This document shows positions 1-7,226 of a DNA stretch of 49,813 bases, one piece after another. The stretch's first letter is position 1. Each line of letters begins with the position of its first letter. The DNA is from Maritimibacter sp. (GTDB taxonomy: Bacteria > Pseudomonadota > Alphaproteobacteria > Rhodobacterales > Rhodobacteraceae). The translations under genes were made by a program, and so were the position numbers. The DNA lies in assembly GCA_002701395.1 (NCBI GenBank), contig NZVC01000061.1, positions 15,860 through 65,672 on the forward strand, given 5' to 3'. The notes under the pieces are model-generated. The model ran no database searches. It had not been told where the DNA came from and worked only from the letters and a program-made list of their open reading frames with translations.

Positions 1-50
1 GGGTGGCCGAGGGGACCGACGGCGACGCGACGCCGCAAGAGGAGACGACA

Positions 51-452
51 ATGAGCGTTATCGTGACCGATGGCGGCTTTGCCGCCGATGACTGGAACGG
101 CGAACTGGCCGCCCCCGAGGACACCGGCGCCGCTGCCGTGCTTCTGCCGTCGGACTCCGACCCCGAAGTGCTGCGCGACCGGCTGGACCAGCTGAAGCTG
201 GTGGCCGTCGACTTCCCCAGCTTCGCCGATGGCCGCGGCTTCACCATCGCGCGCCGCCTGCGCCTGATGGGCTATACCGGTCGACTGCGGGCCAAGGGCC
301 ACGTCATCGCCGATCAGTACGCGATGGCGCGCCGGGTGGGCTTCGACGAGGTCGAGATCGACCTCGACCTTGCCACCCGCCAGCCCGAGGACCAGTGGCT
401 GCGCCGCGCCGAGTGGAAGGCCCATGACTATCAGTCGCGCCTGCGCGCCTGA
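51..452 (+). CDS. DUF934 family protein of the sulfite-reduction operon
   Basis: A small soluble protein of 133 residues matching the DUF934 family, which in proteobacteria sits beside sulfite reductase and PAPS reductase (cysI, cysH) and is thought to assist assimilatory sulfite reduction; its biochemical role is not established. The family core VDFPSFADGRGF is visible around residue 55, followed by an Arg-rich IARRLRLMGY segment. I start it at the ATG at 51 because AGAGGAG lies just upstream; the frame stays open to the window edge at GTG 3, but the extra residues look non-homologous. The next gene, ferredoxin-NADP reductase, follows after 51 bases in the same direction, consistent with one electron-supply operon. 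The upstream part of the operon is cut off by the window edge. Confidence 0.85.
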   Translation: MSVIVTDGGFAADDWNGELAAPEDTGAAAVLLPSDSDPEVLRDRLDQLKLVAVDFPSFADGRGFTIARRLRLMGYTGRLRAKGHVIADQYAMARRVGFDEVEIDLDLATRQPEDQWLRRAEWKAHDYQSRLRA

Positions 453-503
453 TTAACGCCTTCCATCCGACCTGCATCAGGGATTAAGACTTCACATGGC
501 CCT

Positions 504-1373
504 ATGGCCCTGAACGAGACCGATATGACCGAGCAAAAACCAGTGACCGACGCCGCCGCCCAAAAAGTTCCCGCCCTGCCGGACGCCCAGACCGTGACAG
601 AGGTGCAGCACTATACCGACCGGCTGTTCCGGTTCCGCTGCACCCGCCCTGCCAGCCTGCGTTTCCGCTCGGGCGAATTCGTGATGATCGGCCTGATGGG
701 CGACCCGCACCCCGAGACCGGCAAGCAGAAGCCGCTTCTGCGCGCCTATTCCATCGCCTCGCCGGCGTGGGACGAGGAACTGGAATTCTACTCGATCAAG
801 GTGCAGGACGGCCCGCTGACGTCGAAACTGCAGCACCTGAAAGAGGGCGACGAGATCATCCTGCGGCCCAAGCCCGTGGGCACGCTGGTGCACGACGCGC
901 TGCTGCCCGGCAAGCGTCTGTGGTTCTTCGCCACCGGCACCGGCATCGCGCCGTTCGCCTCGCTGATCCGCGAGCCCGAGACCTATGAACGCTACGACCA
1001 GATCATCCTGACCCACACCTGCCGCGAGGTGGCCGAGCTGACCTATGGCCGCGAGCTGGTGGACAGCGTCCGCGCCGACGAAATGCTGGCCGAGGTGATC
1101 GGAGAGAACTTCGCCGACAAGCTGGTGTACTACCCCACCACCACCCGCGAAGAGAGCCCGAAGATGGGCCGGGTCACCGATCTTCTTCGGTCGGGCGAGA
1201 TCTTCCGCGATCTCGGCATCGAAGGCATGTCGGCGGAAACCGACCGCGCGATGGTCTGCGGCTCGATGGGGCTGAACACCGACCTGAAGGAAATCCTTGA
1301 AGGCTTCGGCCTGAAAGAAGGCGCGAATTCCGAGCCCGCCGAATACGTGGTCGAGAAAGCCTTCGTTGGCTGA
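504..1373 (+). CDS. fpr: Ferredoxin--NADP+ reductase
   Basis: A FAD enzyme that moves electrons between NADPH and ferredoxin/flavodoxin in the cytoplasm. The FAD-binding barrel carries RAYSIAS (RxYS motif) around residue 80, and the NADP-binding half begins with GTGIAPFASLIR around residue 148, with a CGSM segment near residue 250. The protein ends VEKAFVG, the short C-terminal extension seen in bacterial FPR-type reductases. Its position after DUF934 suggests it supplies electrons to sulfite reductase, although FPR enzymes also serve oxidative-stress responses. Two in-frame ATGs exist, at 504 and 525; neither has a strong ribosome site. The shorter form, beginning MTEQKP, is an equally good start. 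A strong terminator follows. Confidence 0.93.
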   Translation: MALNETDMTEQKPVTDAAAQKVPALPDAQTVTEVQHYTDRLFRFRCTRPASLRFRSGEFVMIGLMGDPHPETGKQKPLLRAYSIASPAWDEELEFYSIKVQDGPLTSKLQHLKEGDEIILRPKPVGTLVHDALLPGKRLWFFATGTGIAPFASLIREPETYERYDQIILTHTCREVAELTYGRELVDSVRADEMLAEVIGENFADKLVYYPTTTREESPKMGRVTDLLRSGEIFRDLGIEGMSAETDRAMVCGSMGLNTDLKEILEGFGLKEGANSEPAEYVVEKAFVG

Positions 1374-1412
1374 CCCCGCCCCGGCGCCACGGCCCCGGAT
1401 GTGAAGAACAGG

Positions 1413-1449
1413 ACCTGCCCCGCGACACAGCCGGGCAGGTTTTCTTTTT
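1413..1449 (+). terminator. Rho-independent terminator after fpr
   Basis: The stem ACCTGCCC (1413-1420) pairs with GGGCAGGT (1433-1440) and is followed by TTTTCTTTTT. It closes the DUF934-fpr operon and points in its direction. Confidence 0.85.
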
Positions 1450-1475
1450 CATGCCAAGCCGTTCTGGCCCGCAGT

Positions 1476-1853
1476 TCAGGTTCCGCCGGTCAGATCCTGC
1501 GCAAGCATCAGGGCGTTGTCGTCCGGGTCGTAGAACGTCGCGGTGCTGACCATCCCCTCGATCACCTCGGTGGGTCCGTCGAACCGCATGCCCTCGGCCT
1601 CCAGCGCGGCGCGGGCCGTGTCGATGTCGGCCACACCGAACACCGGCACCATGTTGCCCGGCGCCGGCGCCGCCTGCTCGCCCAGTCCAAGGGTGACGCC
1701 GTCGGTCTTCGTCTGAAGCTCGCTCCAGCCCGCGTCGTCGGCATGGTACAGCAGGTCGAAGCCCAGCATATCCGCGTACCACGTCGCACTGGCGTGGCGG
1801 TCCTTCACGGACATCGCCAGCGTAATCGTATTCTCTAGGGTGACGGCAGGCAT
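1476..1853 (-). CDS. VOC (glyoxalase/dioxygenase-fold) family protein
   Basis: A 125-residue one-unit VOC protein with the beta-alpha-beta-beta-beta metal-site fold. The start ATG at 1853 is chosen because AAGGGA lies upstream; the frame runs further back only across the divergent promoter. Family features are the N-terminal NTITLAMSVKDRHASATWYADMLGF pattern, broken here after 20 residues by the usual LGFD segment, and the C-terminal TATFYDPDDNALML, where the Asp-Pro-(Asp)-Asn turn is typical. VOC members include glyoxalases, fosfomycin and bleomycin resistance proteins and dioxygenases; the substrate cannot be told from sequence. It is divergent from an HxlR-type regulator across a 40-base gap containing a palindrome, so it is probably the regulator's target. 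Confidence 0.85.
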   Translation of the reverse strand: MPAVTLENTITLAMSVKDRHASATWYADMLGFDLLYHADDAGWSELQTKTDGVTLGLGEQAAPAPGNMVPVFGVADIDTARAALEAEGMRFDGPTEVIEGMVSTATFYDPDDNALMLAQDLTGGT

Positions 1854-1876
1854 AGGGTTTCCCTTCGGATTAAAAA

Positions 1877-1889
1877 TATAGTAACTATA
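1877..1889. promoter_or_regulatory. Palindromic operator between VOC gene and HxlR regulator
   Basis: TATAGTAACTATA is a perfect 13-base palindrome with one central base, in an AT-rich island of an otherwise GC-rich region. It lies in the 40-base divergent gap, 4 bases before the regulator start. HxlR/MarR-type regulators often bind such sites to control a divergent gene and themselves. That role here is inferred. Confidence 0.6.
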
Positions 1890-1893
1890 CTTT

Positions 1894-2421
1894 GTGGACA
1901 TTGAGATTCTTGTCAAGCTGACCGCGCGCGCCTGGACCCTGAACATCCTTGCCAGTCTGGATGCGGGCACGCCGGGGCGTCAGGCGCCGCTGCTGGCCGC
2001 CACCGGGGCGGGCCGGACCGCTTTTGCTCAAAGCCTGTCGCACCTGTTCGACCTGAACCTGCTGGAACGGAACCCCGGCTACGGCCACCCGCTGCGCCCC
2101 GAGTTCCGCCTGACCCCTGAAGGCGTGCGGATCGCCGCCATCGCCGGGCGCATCGTCAAGGCAGGCGCGCGGGACGAGGATGCGCCGCTGCTGCGCCGGG
2201 CGTGGACCGTCCCCGTCCTTGCGGCCTGCCAGCGGCCCCGCTTCTTCGGAGAGATCCGGGCGCAGCTTGCGCCGATCACCGACCGGGCGCTGTCGCAGTC
2301 GTTGAAGCAGTTGCAGGCGCATCACTGGCTGCAGCGTCACACCGACACGGACCGTCACCCGCCGCGACCCAGTTATCTTGCCGCGAACGAGGGGCTGATC
2401 ATCGCACGCGCTGCGGGCTGA
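1894..2421 (+). CDS. HxlR-type transcriptional regulator with two tandem winged-helix domains
   Basis: A 175-residue DNA-binding protein starting at GTG 1894; an in-frame stop at 1882 rules out a longer form. HxlR regulators are usually about 100-130 residues with one winged helix. Here the pattern appears twice: RAWTLNILASLDAG ... SLSHLFDLNLLER ... PEFRLTPEG in the first half, and RAWTVPVLAACQR ... SLKQLQAHHWLQR ... PSYLAANEG in the second. This indicates an internal duplication, perhaps letting one chain bind as a pseudo-dimer. There is no Shine-Dalgarno sequence and the palindrome ends 4 bases upstream, so the mRNA may be leaderless or nearly so. The likely target is the divergent VOC gene. 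The inducer is unknown. Confidence 0.8.
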   Translation: MDIEILVKLTARAWTLNILASLDAGTPGRQAPLLAATGAGRTAFAQSLSHLFDLNLLERNPGYGHPLRPEFRLTPEGVRIAAIAGRIVKAGARDEDAPLLRRAWTVPVLAACQRPRFFGEIRAQLAPITDRALSQSLKQLQAHHWLQRHTDTDRHPPRPSYLAANEGLIIARAAG

Positions 2422-2461
2422 CCGGCCCCTGCCTCAGCCCGCCCGGGGCGTGCGCGCAACG

Positions 2462-2492
2462 AAAAACGCCCGGGGCTGTCAGGCCCCGGGCG
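2462..2492 (-). terminator. Rho-independent terminator of the repeat-protein gene
   Basis: GCCCGGGGC (2468-2476) and GCCCCGGGC (2483-2491) form a stem. Read on the minus strand it is followed by TTTTT (complement of 2462-2466), so it ends the gene whose stop lies at 2522. Confidence 0.8.
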
Positions 2493-2521
2493 CCGGTCAG
2501 ATCGCACAGCGATCCGATGCC

Positions 2522-3910
2522 TTACATGTCAAGCGCCTCGCGCGCCTGTTCCAACGCGTCGGCAAGCGCCTCTTCGTCGTCGCCCGCGTCGTTGATGGCC
2601 GAGGTCAGCGTCTCTTTCTGATCGGCGTCGAGGTCCGAGCTTTGGATCGTCGACAGCACCTCGTCCCGGTCGAAGCCGTCCACGGTGAAGGCCGCAGCGG
2701 GGTCCGACCCGTCAGTGTCGGCTTCGGTGGTCTCGGATTCACCCGTGTCGGTTTCGGCCGTGTCGGCGGCAGGTTCTTCCGAAGCCGCCGGCTCGCCAGT
2801 CGCTTCGTCAGAGGACGCGTCGTCGCCGGACGCCATTTCCCGAGCGGTCTCTTCCATCGCGTCCGCAGTGTCGGACAGGGCGGCGGCGGCCTCTTCCATC
2901 GCATCGGCATCCGCACGCATTTCCTCGGCGCTGGTCATCAGCTCGTCCGCCTGCTCCCGCAGCTCTGCAGCCTCGGACATGACAACCTCGGACGCGGCAT
3001 TGCCGATCGGGTCCTCTTCCGACGCCGCAGCATCGGCCTCGGCGGTCTCTTCGGTCGCTGCCGGTTCTTCCGCCGCAGCCGGTTCCTCGGCCTCCGCCGT
3101 TTCCTCGGTCGCTGCCGGTTCTTCCGCCGCAGCCGGTTCCTCGGCCTCCGCCGTTTCCTCGGTCGCGGCCGGCTCTTCCGCCGCAGCCGGATCCTCGGCC
3201 TCCGCCGTTTCCTCGGTCGCCGCAGGTTCTTCCGCCGCAGCCGGTTCCTCGGCTTCCGCCGTCTCCTCGGTCGCCGCAGGTTCTTCCGCCGCAGCCGGTT
3301 CCTCGGCTTCCGCCGTTTCCTCGGTCGCTGCCGGTTCTTCCGCCGCAGCCGGTTCCTCGGCCTCCGCCGTTTCCTCGGTCGCCGCAGGCTCTTCAGCCTC
3401 AGCCGGTTCCTCGGCTTCTGCCGTTTCCTCGGTCGCCGCAGGCTCTTCCGCCGCGGCCGGTTCCTCGGCTTCAGCCGTTTCCTCGGTCGCCGCAGGCTCT
3501 TCCGCCGCAGCCGGTTCCTCGGCTTCCGCCGTCTCCTCGGTTGCTGCCGGTTCTTCCGTCGCCGCCGGTCCCTCGGCCTCTGCCGTCTCCTCGGTTGCCG
3601 CAGGCTCTTCCGTCGCAGCCGGTTCGTCGGCCTCGGCCATCTCTTCGGTCGCCGCAGGCTCTTCCGCCGCAGCCGGTTCGTCGGCCTCGGCCATCTCCTC
3701 GGTCGCCGCAGGCTCTTCCGCCGCAGCCGGTTCCTCGGCCTCGGCCATCTCTTCAGTGGCCTCGGGCGTGTCTTCCGCCTCGGGGGTGGTGGTGGCCTCG
3801 CCGGACGTGTCCGCGACCATGATCGGGTCGTCGTCCTGAATCTGGAAATAGGCCACGCCGCCGATGCCCAGCGCCACGACAAGGGCCCCGATGATCCAAC
3901 TCTTCTCCAT
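2522..3910 (-). CDS. Membrane-anchored acidic protein with thirteen 18-residue repeats
   Basis: A 462-residue protein I cannot assign to a named family. Residues 5-22 (WIIGALVVALGIGGVAYF) form one membrane segment or uncleaved signal anchor. A short acidic linker follows, then thirteen near-perfect copies of an 18-residue unit, consensus TAEAEEPAAAEEPAATEE, at residues 55-288. Next comes an Ala/Glu-rich region with coiled-coil character (AAELREQADELMTSAEEMRADADAMEE), a Ser/Asp/Thr-rich linker, and a C-terminal helical domain of about 55 residues (FTVDGFDRDEVLSTI ... ALEQAREALDM). Almost no basic residues occur after residue 5. The start has GGGGAG upstream. The chain is probably an extended, highly negative spacer projecting into the periplasm with functional C-terminal helices. 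A structural or spacer role is inference. Confidence 0.8.
   Translation of the reverse strand: MEKSWIIGALVVALGIGGVAYFQIQDDDPIMVADTSGEATTTPEAEDTPEATEEMAEAEEPAAAEEPAATEEMAEADEPAAAEEPAATEEMAEADEPAATEEPAATEETAEAEGPAATEEPAATEETAEAEEPAAAEEPAATEETAEAEEPAAAEEPAATEETAEAEEPAEAEEPAATEETAEAEEPAAAEEPAATEETAEAEEPAAAEEPAATEETAEAEEPAAAEEPAATEETAEAEDPAAAEEPAATEETAEAEEPAAAEEPAATEETAEAEEPAAAEEPAATEETAEADAAASEEDPIGNAASEVVMSEAAELREQADELMTSAEEMRADADAMEEAAAALSDTADAMEETAREMASGDDASSDEATGEPAASEEPAADTAETDTGESETTEADTDGSDPAAAFTVDGFDRDEVLSTIQSSDLDADQKETLTSAINDAGDDEEALADALEQAREALDM
3047..3748 (-). repeat. Thirteen tandem 54-base in-frame repeats
   Basis: Codes for residues 55-288 of the acidic repeat protein. Units 4-13 begin Thr-Ala-Glu-Ala and units 1-3 begin Met-Ala-Glu-Ala. 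Variant positions are mostly Glu/Asp/Gly at unit position 5 or 6 and Ala/Thr/Glu near position 9. Synonymous differences (ccgcag/gctgcc/gcctca) separate the units, so the array is not freshly copied. Confidence 0.95.
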
Positions 3911-4032
3911 GAAGGTAACTCCCCGCTAAAAATTCCGAACGCATTTCTCTTTGGGGAATTGAAATGAAGCGGCATTCGCCCCTTTCAAGTCGGAAAGCGC
4001 ACGAACAACGGCCCAACCGCATCAAATGGCAG

Positions 4033-4061
4033 TTGAAACGGACCCCACCTCGCCGTATCTT
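4033..4061 (+). promoter_or_regulatory. Candidate sigma-70 promoter of infC
   Basis: TTGAAA (4033-4038), a 17-base spacer, and TATCTT (4056-4061), ending 41 bases before the infC start. Spacing and -35 quality are good; the -10 is moderate. Confidence 0.5.
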
Positions 4062-4102
4062 CTGTTCCTGACTTTCCTGCAACGACACAAGGATGCACGA
4101 CC

Positions 4103-4648
4103 ATCGCTCGCAGACCCCACAATGCCCCGCCGACCCGTGACACCGGGCCTCGCGTCAACGACCGGATCCGCGCCCCCGAGGTGCGACTGATCGGCGCCGA
4201 GGGAGAAAACGTCGGGGTGGTCACGCCGCAAAAGGGCATGGCCCTTGCCGAAGCGGCAGGCCTCGATCTTGTCGAGATCTCGCCGAACGCCACGCCGCCG
4301 GTGTGCAAGATCATGGACTTCGGCAAGTTCAAATACGAACAGCAGAAGCGTGAATCGGAAGCGCGGAAGAAGCAAAAGACCATCGAAGTCAAAGAGGTCA
4401 AGTTCCGCCCGAACACCGACACGCACGACTACGACGTGAAGATGAAGAACGTCTTCCGGTTCCTCGAAGGTGGCGACAAGGTCAAGGTGACGCTTCGCTT
4501 CCGTGGGCGCGAAATGGCGCACCAGAACCTTGGGCGCGAACTGCTGGAGCGGGTCGCCGAAGACGTGAAAGAACTCGGCAAGGTCGAGAACATGCCGAAG
4601 ATGGAAGGCCGCCAGATGGTCATGATGATCGGGCCGACCACCAAGTAA
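4103..4648 (+). CDS. infC: Translation initiation factor IF-3, starting at ATC
   Basis: IF-3 binds the 30S subunit, keeps it apart from 50S and checks the initiator tRNA and start codon. The reading frame matches IF-3 well upstream of the first conventional start (GTG 4181): residues (I/M)[30 protein letters not shown] are typical IF-3 N-terminus. The frame has no ATG, GTG or TTG in the needed place, but an ATC at 4103 follows AAGGA (4089-4093) by 9 bases. Rare start codons are a known infC trait that lets IF-3 limit its own translation. The 181-residue product has the N-domain, a Lys-rich linker helix ([19 protein letters not shown]) and the C-domain ending MMIGPTTK. The ribosomal protein genes rpmI and rplT, common downstream partners, are not here. 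Confidence 0.93.
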   Translation: MARRPHNAPPTRDTGPRVNDRIRAPEVRLIGAEGENVGVVTPQKGMALAEAAGLDLVEISPNATPPVCKIMDFGKFKYEQQKRESEARKKQKTIEVKEVKFRPNTDTHDYDVKMKNVFRFLEGGDKVKVTLRFRGREMAHQNLGRELLERVAEDVKELGKVENMPKMEGRQMVMMIGPTTK

Positions 4649-4676
4649 CGGTTCGCCCTATCGGCACACACGATGC

Positions 4677-4702
4677 ACAGGCGCCTTCGGGTGCCTGTTT
4701 TC
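4677..4702 (+). terminator. Rho-independent terminator of infC
   Basis: ACAGGCGCC (4677-4685), TTCG tetraloop, GGTGCCTGT (4690-4698, one G-T pair), then TTTTCG. It points with infC. Confidence 0.85.
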
Positions 4703-4743
4703 GTTTGTGGATGCCGCTTTCTTCGAAACGCGTCCGGCGCAAC

Positions 4744-4772
4744 AAAAAAGGCCGGGGTTGGTTCCCCGGCCT
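4744..4772 (-). terminator. Rho-independent terminator of the transglycosylase gene
   Basis: AGGCCGGGG (4749-4757) pairs with CCCCGGCCT (4764-4772). On the minus strand the stem is followed by a T run (complement of 4744-4749). It ends the gene that stops at 4798. Confidence 0.8.
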
Positions 4773-4797
4773 TGTCCCTCGTACGCGTGACCGCGTC

Positions 4798-5403
4798 CTA
4801 GTTCTGCGTCGTTGCGCAGTATTCCTGCGAGCTGATCCAGCTGCGCATGTCTTCCACCTTGTCCGGGTACCGGAACGGCGCCCAGTGCTGGGAAATCCCA
4901 CCCCAGCGGCCCGGGCCGCCAAGGATGCGGTTCTTGTTCGGCATCTCGTAGGCCGCCAGCCGCACGCCGCAGCTTAGGTTCGCCGCGCCGTCGAACAGCG
5001 CCGAGGCCGATTGCGCCTTGCAGCCCACGCCGCGCGCCGTGGCCGGTGCGATCTGCAGCAGGCCAAGCCACCGGCCGCCGCCGCCCGACGCATCGGGGGT
5101 CCAGCGGCTTTCGTGTTTTGCCAGCGCCGAGAACAGGCCGGCCCAGAAGGCCCGCCGCTGTTCCTCTGGCGCGGCGCGGTAGGCCGGGCACCACTGGTCG
5201 ATGTCTTCGGGAACCAGCTGAGACAGCACCGATCCGTGGGTTTCCAGCGCACCCATCGTCGCCATCGTCCACTCGGTTGCTTCCGGGCGGAAGTCCCAGC
5301 GCATCGGCGGGACATCGGGCGTCTCATAGGGCTTGCTTGCAGCGCAGGCGGAGGCGGTCAGTACCGCGACAAGACTCGCGGCTCTCAACATGGTTCGTAA
5401 CAT
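4798..5403 (-). CDS. Lytic transglycosylase-like lipoprotein
   Basis: A 201-residue exported protein of the SLT/lysozyme-like fold, expected to cleave peptidoglycan glycan strands without hydrolysis. The start at 5403 gives the signal MLRTMLRAASLVAVLTASAC; the Cys after TASA looks like a lipidation site, so it would sit on a membrane facing the periplasm. The catalytic Glu is probably in AKHESRWTP (about residue 97), and GLLQIAPATARGVGC matches the conserved (G)L(M/L)QI.P.TA block. ALFDGAANLSCGVRLAAYEM fits the later SLT helix. ATG 5391 is an alternative start; neither has a clear ribosome site. Monocistronic, with its own terminator. Confidence 0.75.
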   Translation of the reverse strand: MLRTMLRAASLVAVLTASACAASKPYETPDVPPMRWDFRPEATEWTMATMGALETHGSVLSQLVPEDIDQWCPAYRAAPEEQRRAFWAGLFSALAKHESRWTPDASGGGGRWLGLLQIAPATARGVGCKAQSASALFDGAANLSCGVRLAAYEMPNKNRILGGPGRWGGISQHWAPFRYPDKVEDMRSWISSQEYCATTQN

Positions 5404-5610
5404 TGGCAAACTTTGGCAGCACCGGGCCAACCCCCGGCAAGACAGATGCTGTGCCAAAATCGGTCCGGGCCGTCTACCCTATGGGCAGGCAATCGGCGGG
5501 AATCCCCCGCCGCTGCCGGTCGAGTTCACACGCGCAAGGCGGAAAACAACAAGATATGGCCAAGTGTGCCTTGTGTGCCACCACCCTGTGTTTCCCGCAT
5601 AGGCAGAACC

Positions 5611-6300
5611 TTAGGCAAGGTACTTGTCATAATCCGAAACGAGAAGGTGAACCGGGTCGGTGTCCTCCTCGATCTCGGAGAATCGCCCGATGGGCTCGCG
5701 GAACACGTTGTCGGTGCGATCGTCGTTCACGTTCGACACCTCGCCGATCAGAACGCGGCCGCCCTCGCCCCAGAACGCGTGCCACGTGTCGGTTTCCAGC
5801 GTGACGCTTTCGCCGGGCTTCAGCTTCAGCAGGCCACCGGGTTCCAGCACGCGCTGGCGACCGTCGGTCAGCACCTTCACCTCGGCGTTCTCGTCGATGG
5901 ACCCGTCGGCCTTGGCCTTGAACAGCTCCAGCACCAGCGTGCCGCCGCCCTTGTTGATGATGTCCTCGGTCTTGAGGTTGTGGCGGTGCATCGGCGACAG
6001 CTGATCCTCGCCCGAGATCATGATCTTCTCGGCGTACAGCATGCCCTTGCCACGGGGGATGTTGTCGTTGGTGCCGTTGCGCACGGTGAACAGGAACAGG
6101 CCCATGTCATCGTACTTGCCCTGCCCGTAGTCGGTGATGTCCCAGCCCAGCGCGTGGTCCCGGATCATCGGCGAATCCTCGGCAACGCGGGTCTTCAGCT
6201 CGGCCGGCGTCCAATAGGCAAAGGGCGGCATGATGTTTCCGAACGACCGGATGAAGGCGTCGCCGTCCTTCAGAATCTCGTTCACGGTGGATCTTTTCAT
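5611..6300 (-). CDS. D-lyxose/D-mannose-type sugar isomerase (cupin)
   Basis: Matches the D-lyxose isomerase family: 229-residue metal-dependent cupins that interconvert D-lyxose and D-xylulose, often with activity on D-mannose/D-fructose. The cupin metal ligands are visible in MHRHNLKTEDIINKGGGTLVLEL (read in two parts: His-x-His, then Glu) and in the later TWHAFWG histidine. The N-terminus MKRSTVNEIL and the C-terminal DTDPVHLLVSDY also fit the family. The start at 6300 has GAGGAG upstream. It stands alone, without an obvious sugar transporter or kinase nearby, so its physiological sugar is uncertain. The neighbouring isomerase gene is divergent across a 93-base gap. Confidence 0.85.
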   Translation of the reverse strand: MKRSTVNEILKDGDAFIRSFGNIMPPFAYWTPAELKTRVAEDSPMIRDHALGWDITDYGQGKYDDMGLFLFTVRNGTNDNIPRGKGMLYAEKIMISGEDQLSPMHRHNLKTEDIINKGGGTLVLELFKAKADGSIDENAEVKVLTDGRQRVLEPGGLLKLKPGESVTLETDTWHAFWGEGGRVLIGEVSNVNDDRTDNVFREPIGRFSEIEEDTDPVHLLVSDYDKYLA

Positions 6301-6393
6301 CGAGGTCTCCTCTCTGACTGTTCGGGGCCCGACCGGGCGGTGTTGCGTTCCGTATCGGCCCGCGCAACAGTGCGCCGACCGGAGGCGTCCCGA

Positions 6394-7038
6394 ATGCTAA
6401 CATTGCACAACTATTTCAGGTCCTCGACCTCGACGCGGCTGCGGGCCGCGCTGAATCTGAAGGGCGTGGCTTACGATTACAAGGCGTATGCGCTTCTGAA
6501 GAAGGAAACGCAAACCCCAGAATTCCTGTCCAAAAGCCCTGCGGGTCTGGTGCCTGTCCTGGAACTGGAGGACGGCACCTCGCTGTCCCAGTCGCTGGCG
6601 ATCATCGAGTATATCGAGGAAACCCACCCCAAGCCGCCGCTGCTGCCCGCCGACCCGGCGGGGCGGGCGCGGGTTCGGGCGCTGTCGTACATGATCGCCT
6701 GCGAGGTGCACCCGCTGAACAACCTGCGGGTCCTGCAATATCTGGCGTCGGAACTGGACGCCGACGATCAGGACCGGACCGCGTGGTTCCACCACTGGGT
6801 CCACGCGACCTTCACGCCGCTGGAAAAGCTGCTGGCCGAAAGCGCGGACACCGGCATCTTCTGCCACGGCGACGTGCCGGGGCTGGCCGACTGCTGCCTG
6901 TACGCCCAGATGTGGAACAACCGACGGTTCAAGGTGAACACCTCGGCCTATCCGACGATCGAGCGTATCTTCCTTGAACTCGACAAGCTGGAACCCTTCC
7001 GGCTGGCCGCGCCGCCGACCCAGCCCGACGCGGCCTAG
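6394..7038 (+). CDS. maiA: Maleylacetoacetate isomerase (zeta-class glutathione transferase)
   Basis: A 214-residue glutathione S-transferase of the zeta class, which isomerises maleylacetoacetate to fumarylacetoacetate in tyrosine/homogentisate breakdown. The class signature SSTSTRLRAALNLKG, with the catalytic Ser pair, is at residues 9-23. The glutathione-site segment is PAGLVPVLELEDG, followed by SQSLAIIEYIEE, and the family's HPLNNLRVLQYL helix lies near residue 109. The start has GGAGG 8 bases upstream; the frame extends far upstream only by chance. Homogentisate dioxygenase and fumarylacetoacetase are not adjacent, so the pathway link is from family only. Confidence 0.85.
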   Translation: MLTLHNYFRSSTSTRLRAALNLKGVAYDYKAYALLKKETQTPEFLSKSPAGLVPVLELEDGTSLSQSLAIIEYIEETHPKPPLLPADPAGRARVRALSYMIACEVHPLNNLRVLQYLASELDADDQDRTAWFHHWVHATFTPLEKLLAESADTGIFCHGDVPGLADCCLYAQMWNNRRFKVNTSAYPTIERIFLELDKLEPFRLAAPPTQPDAA

Positions 7039-7181
7039 GCCCCGGCGCAGTCGCGAACGTCAAAGACCGCCGCGCGGAACCGCTGCGGCGTTCGGTCTCT
7101 TGATGCTGTGCAGGGGGTGTTGCGGGGTCTTGGTCCGCGCTGTGCCCATCACGTCGGTGGCGAATGCGGGCACGGTCGTCA

Positions 7182-7211
7182 GGACGGACCGTACGTCGTC
7201 ACGGTCCGTCC
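7182..7211. terminator. Strong hairpin between convergent maiA and VPLPA gene
   Basis: GGACGGACCGT (7182-7192) pairs perfectly with ACGGTCCGTCC (7201-7211) around an 8-base loop. There is no T run on either side. Its location between two convergent genes suggests a bidirectional transcription barrier or RNA end. Confidence 0.4.
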
Positions 7212-7226
7212 ATAATCTTGGAAGGC

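Noticed and set aside
2685..3839. Plus-strand Ser/Ala repeat protein
   Set aside because: It is the mirror of the acidic repeat gene. The minus-strand frame has a start with a ribosome site, a membrane anchor and non-repeat domains.
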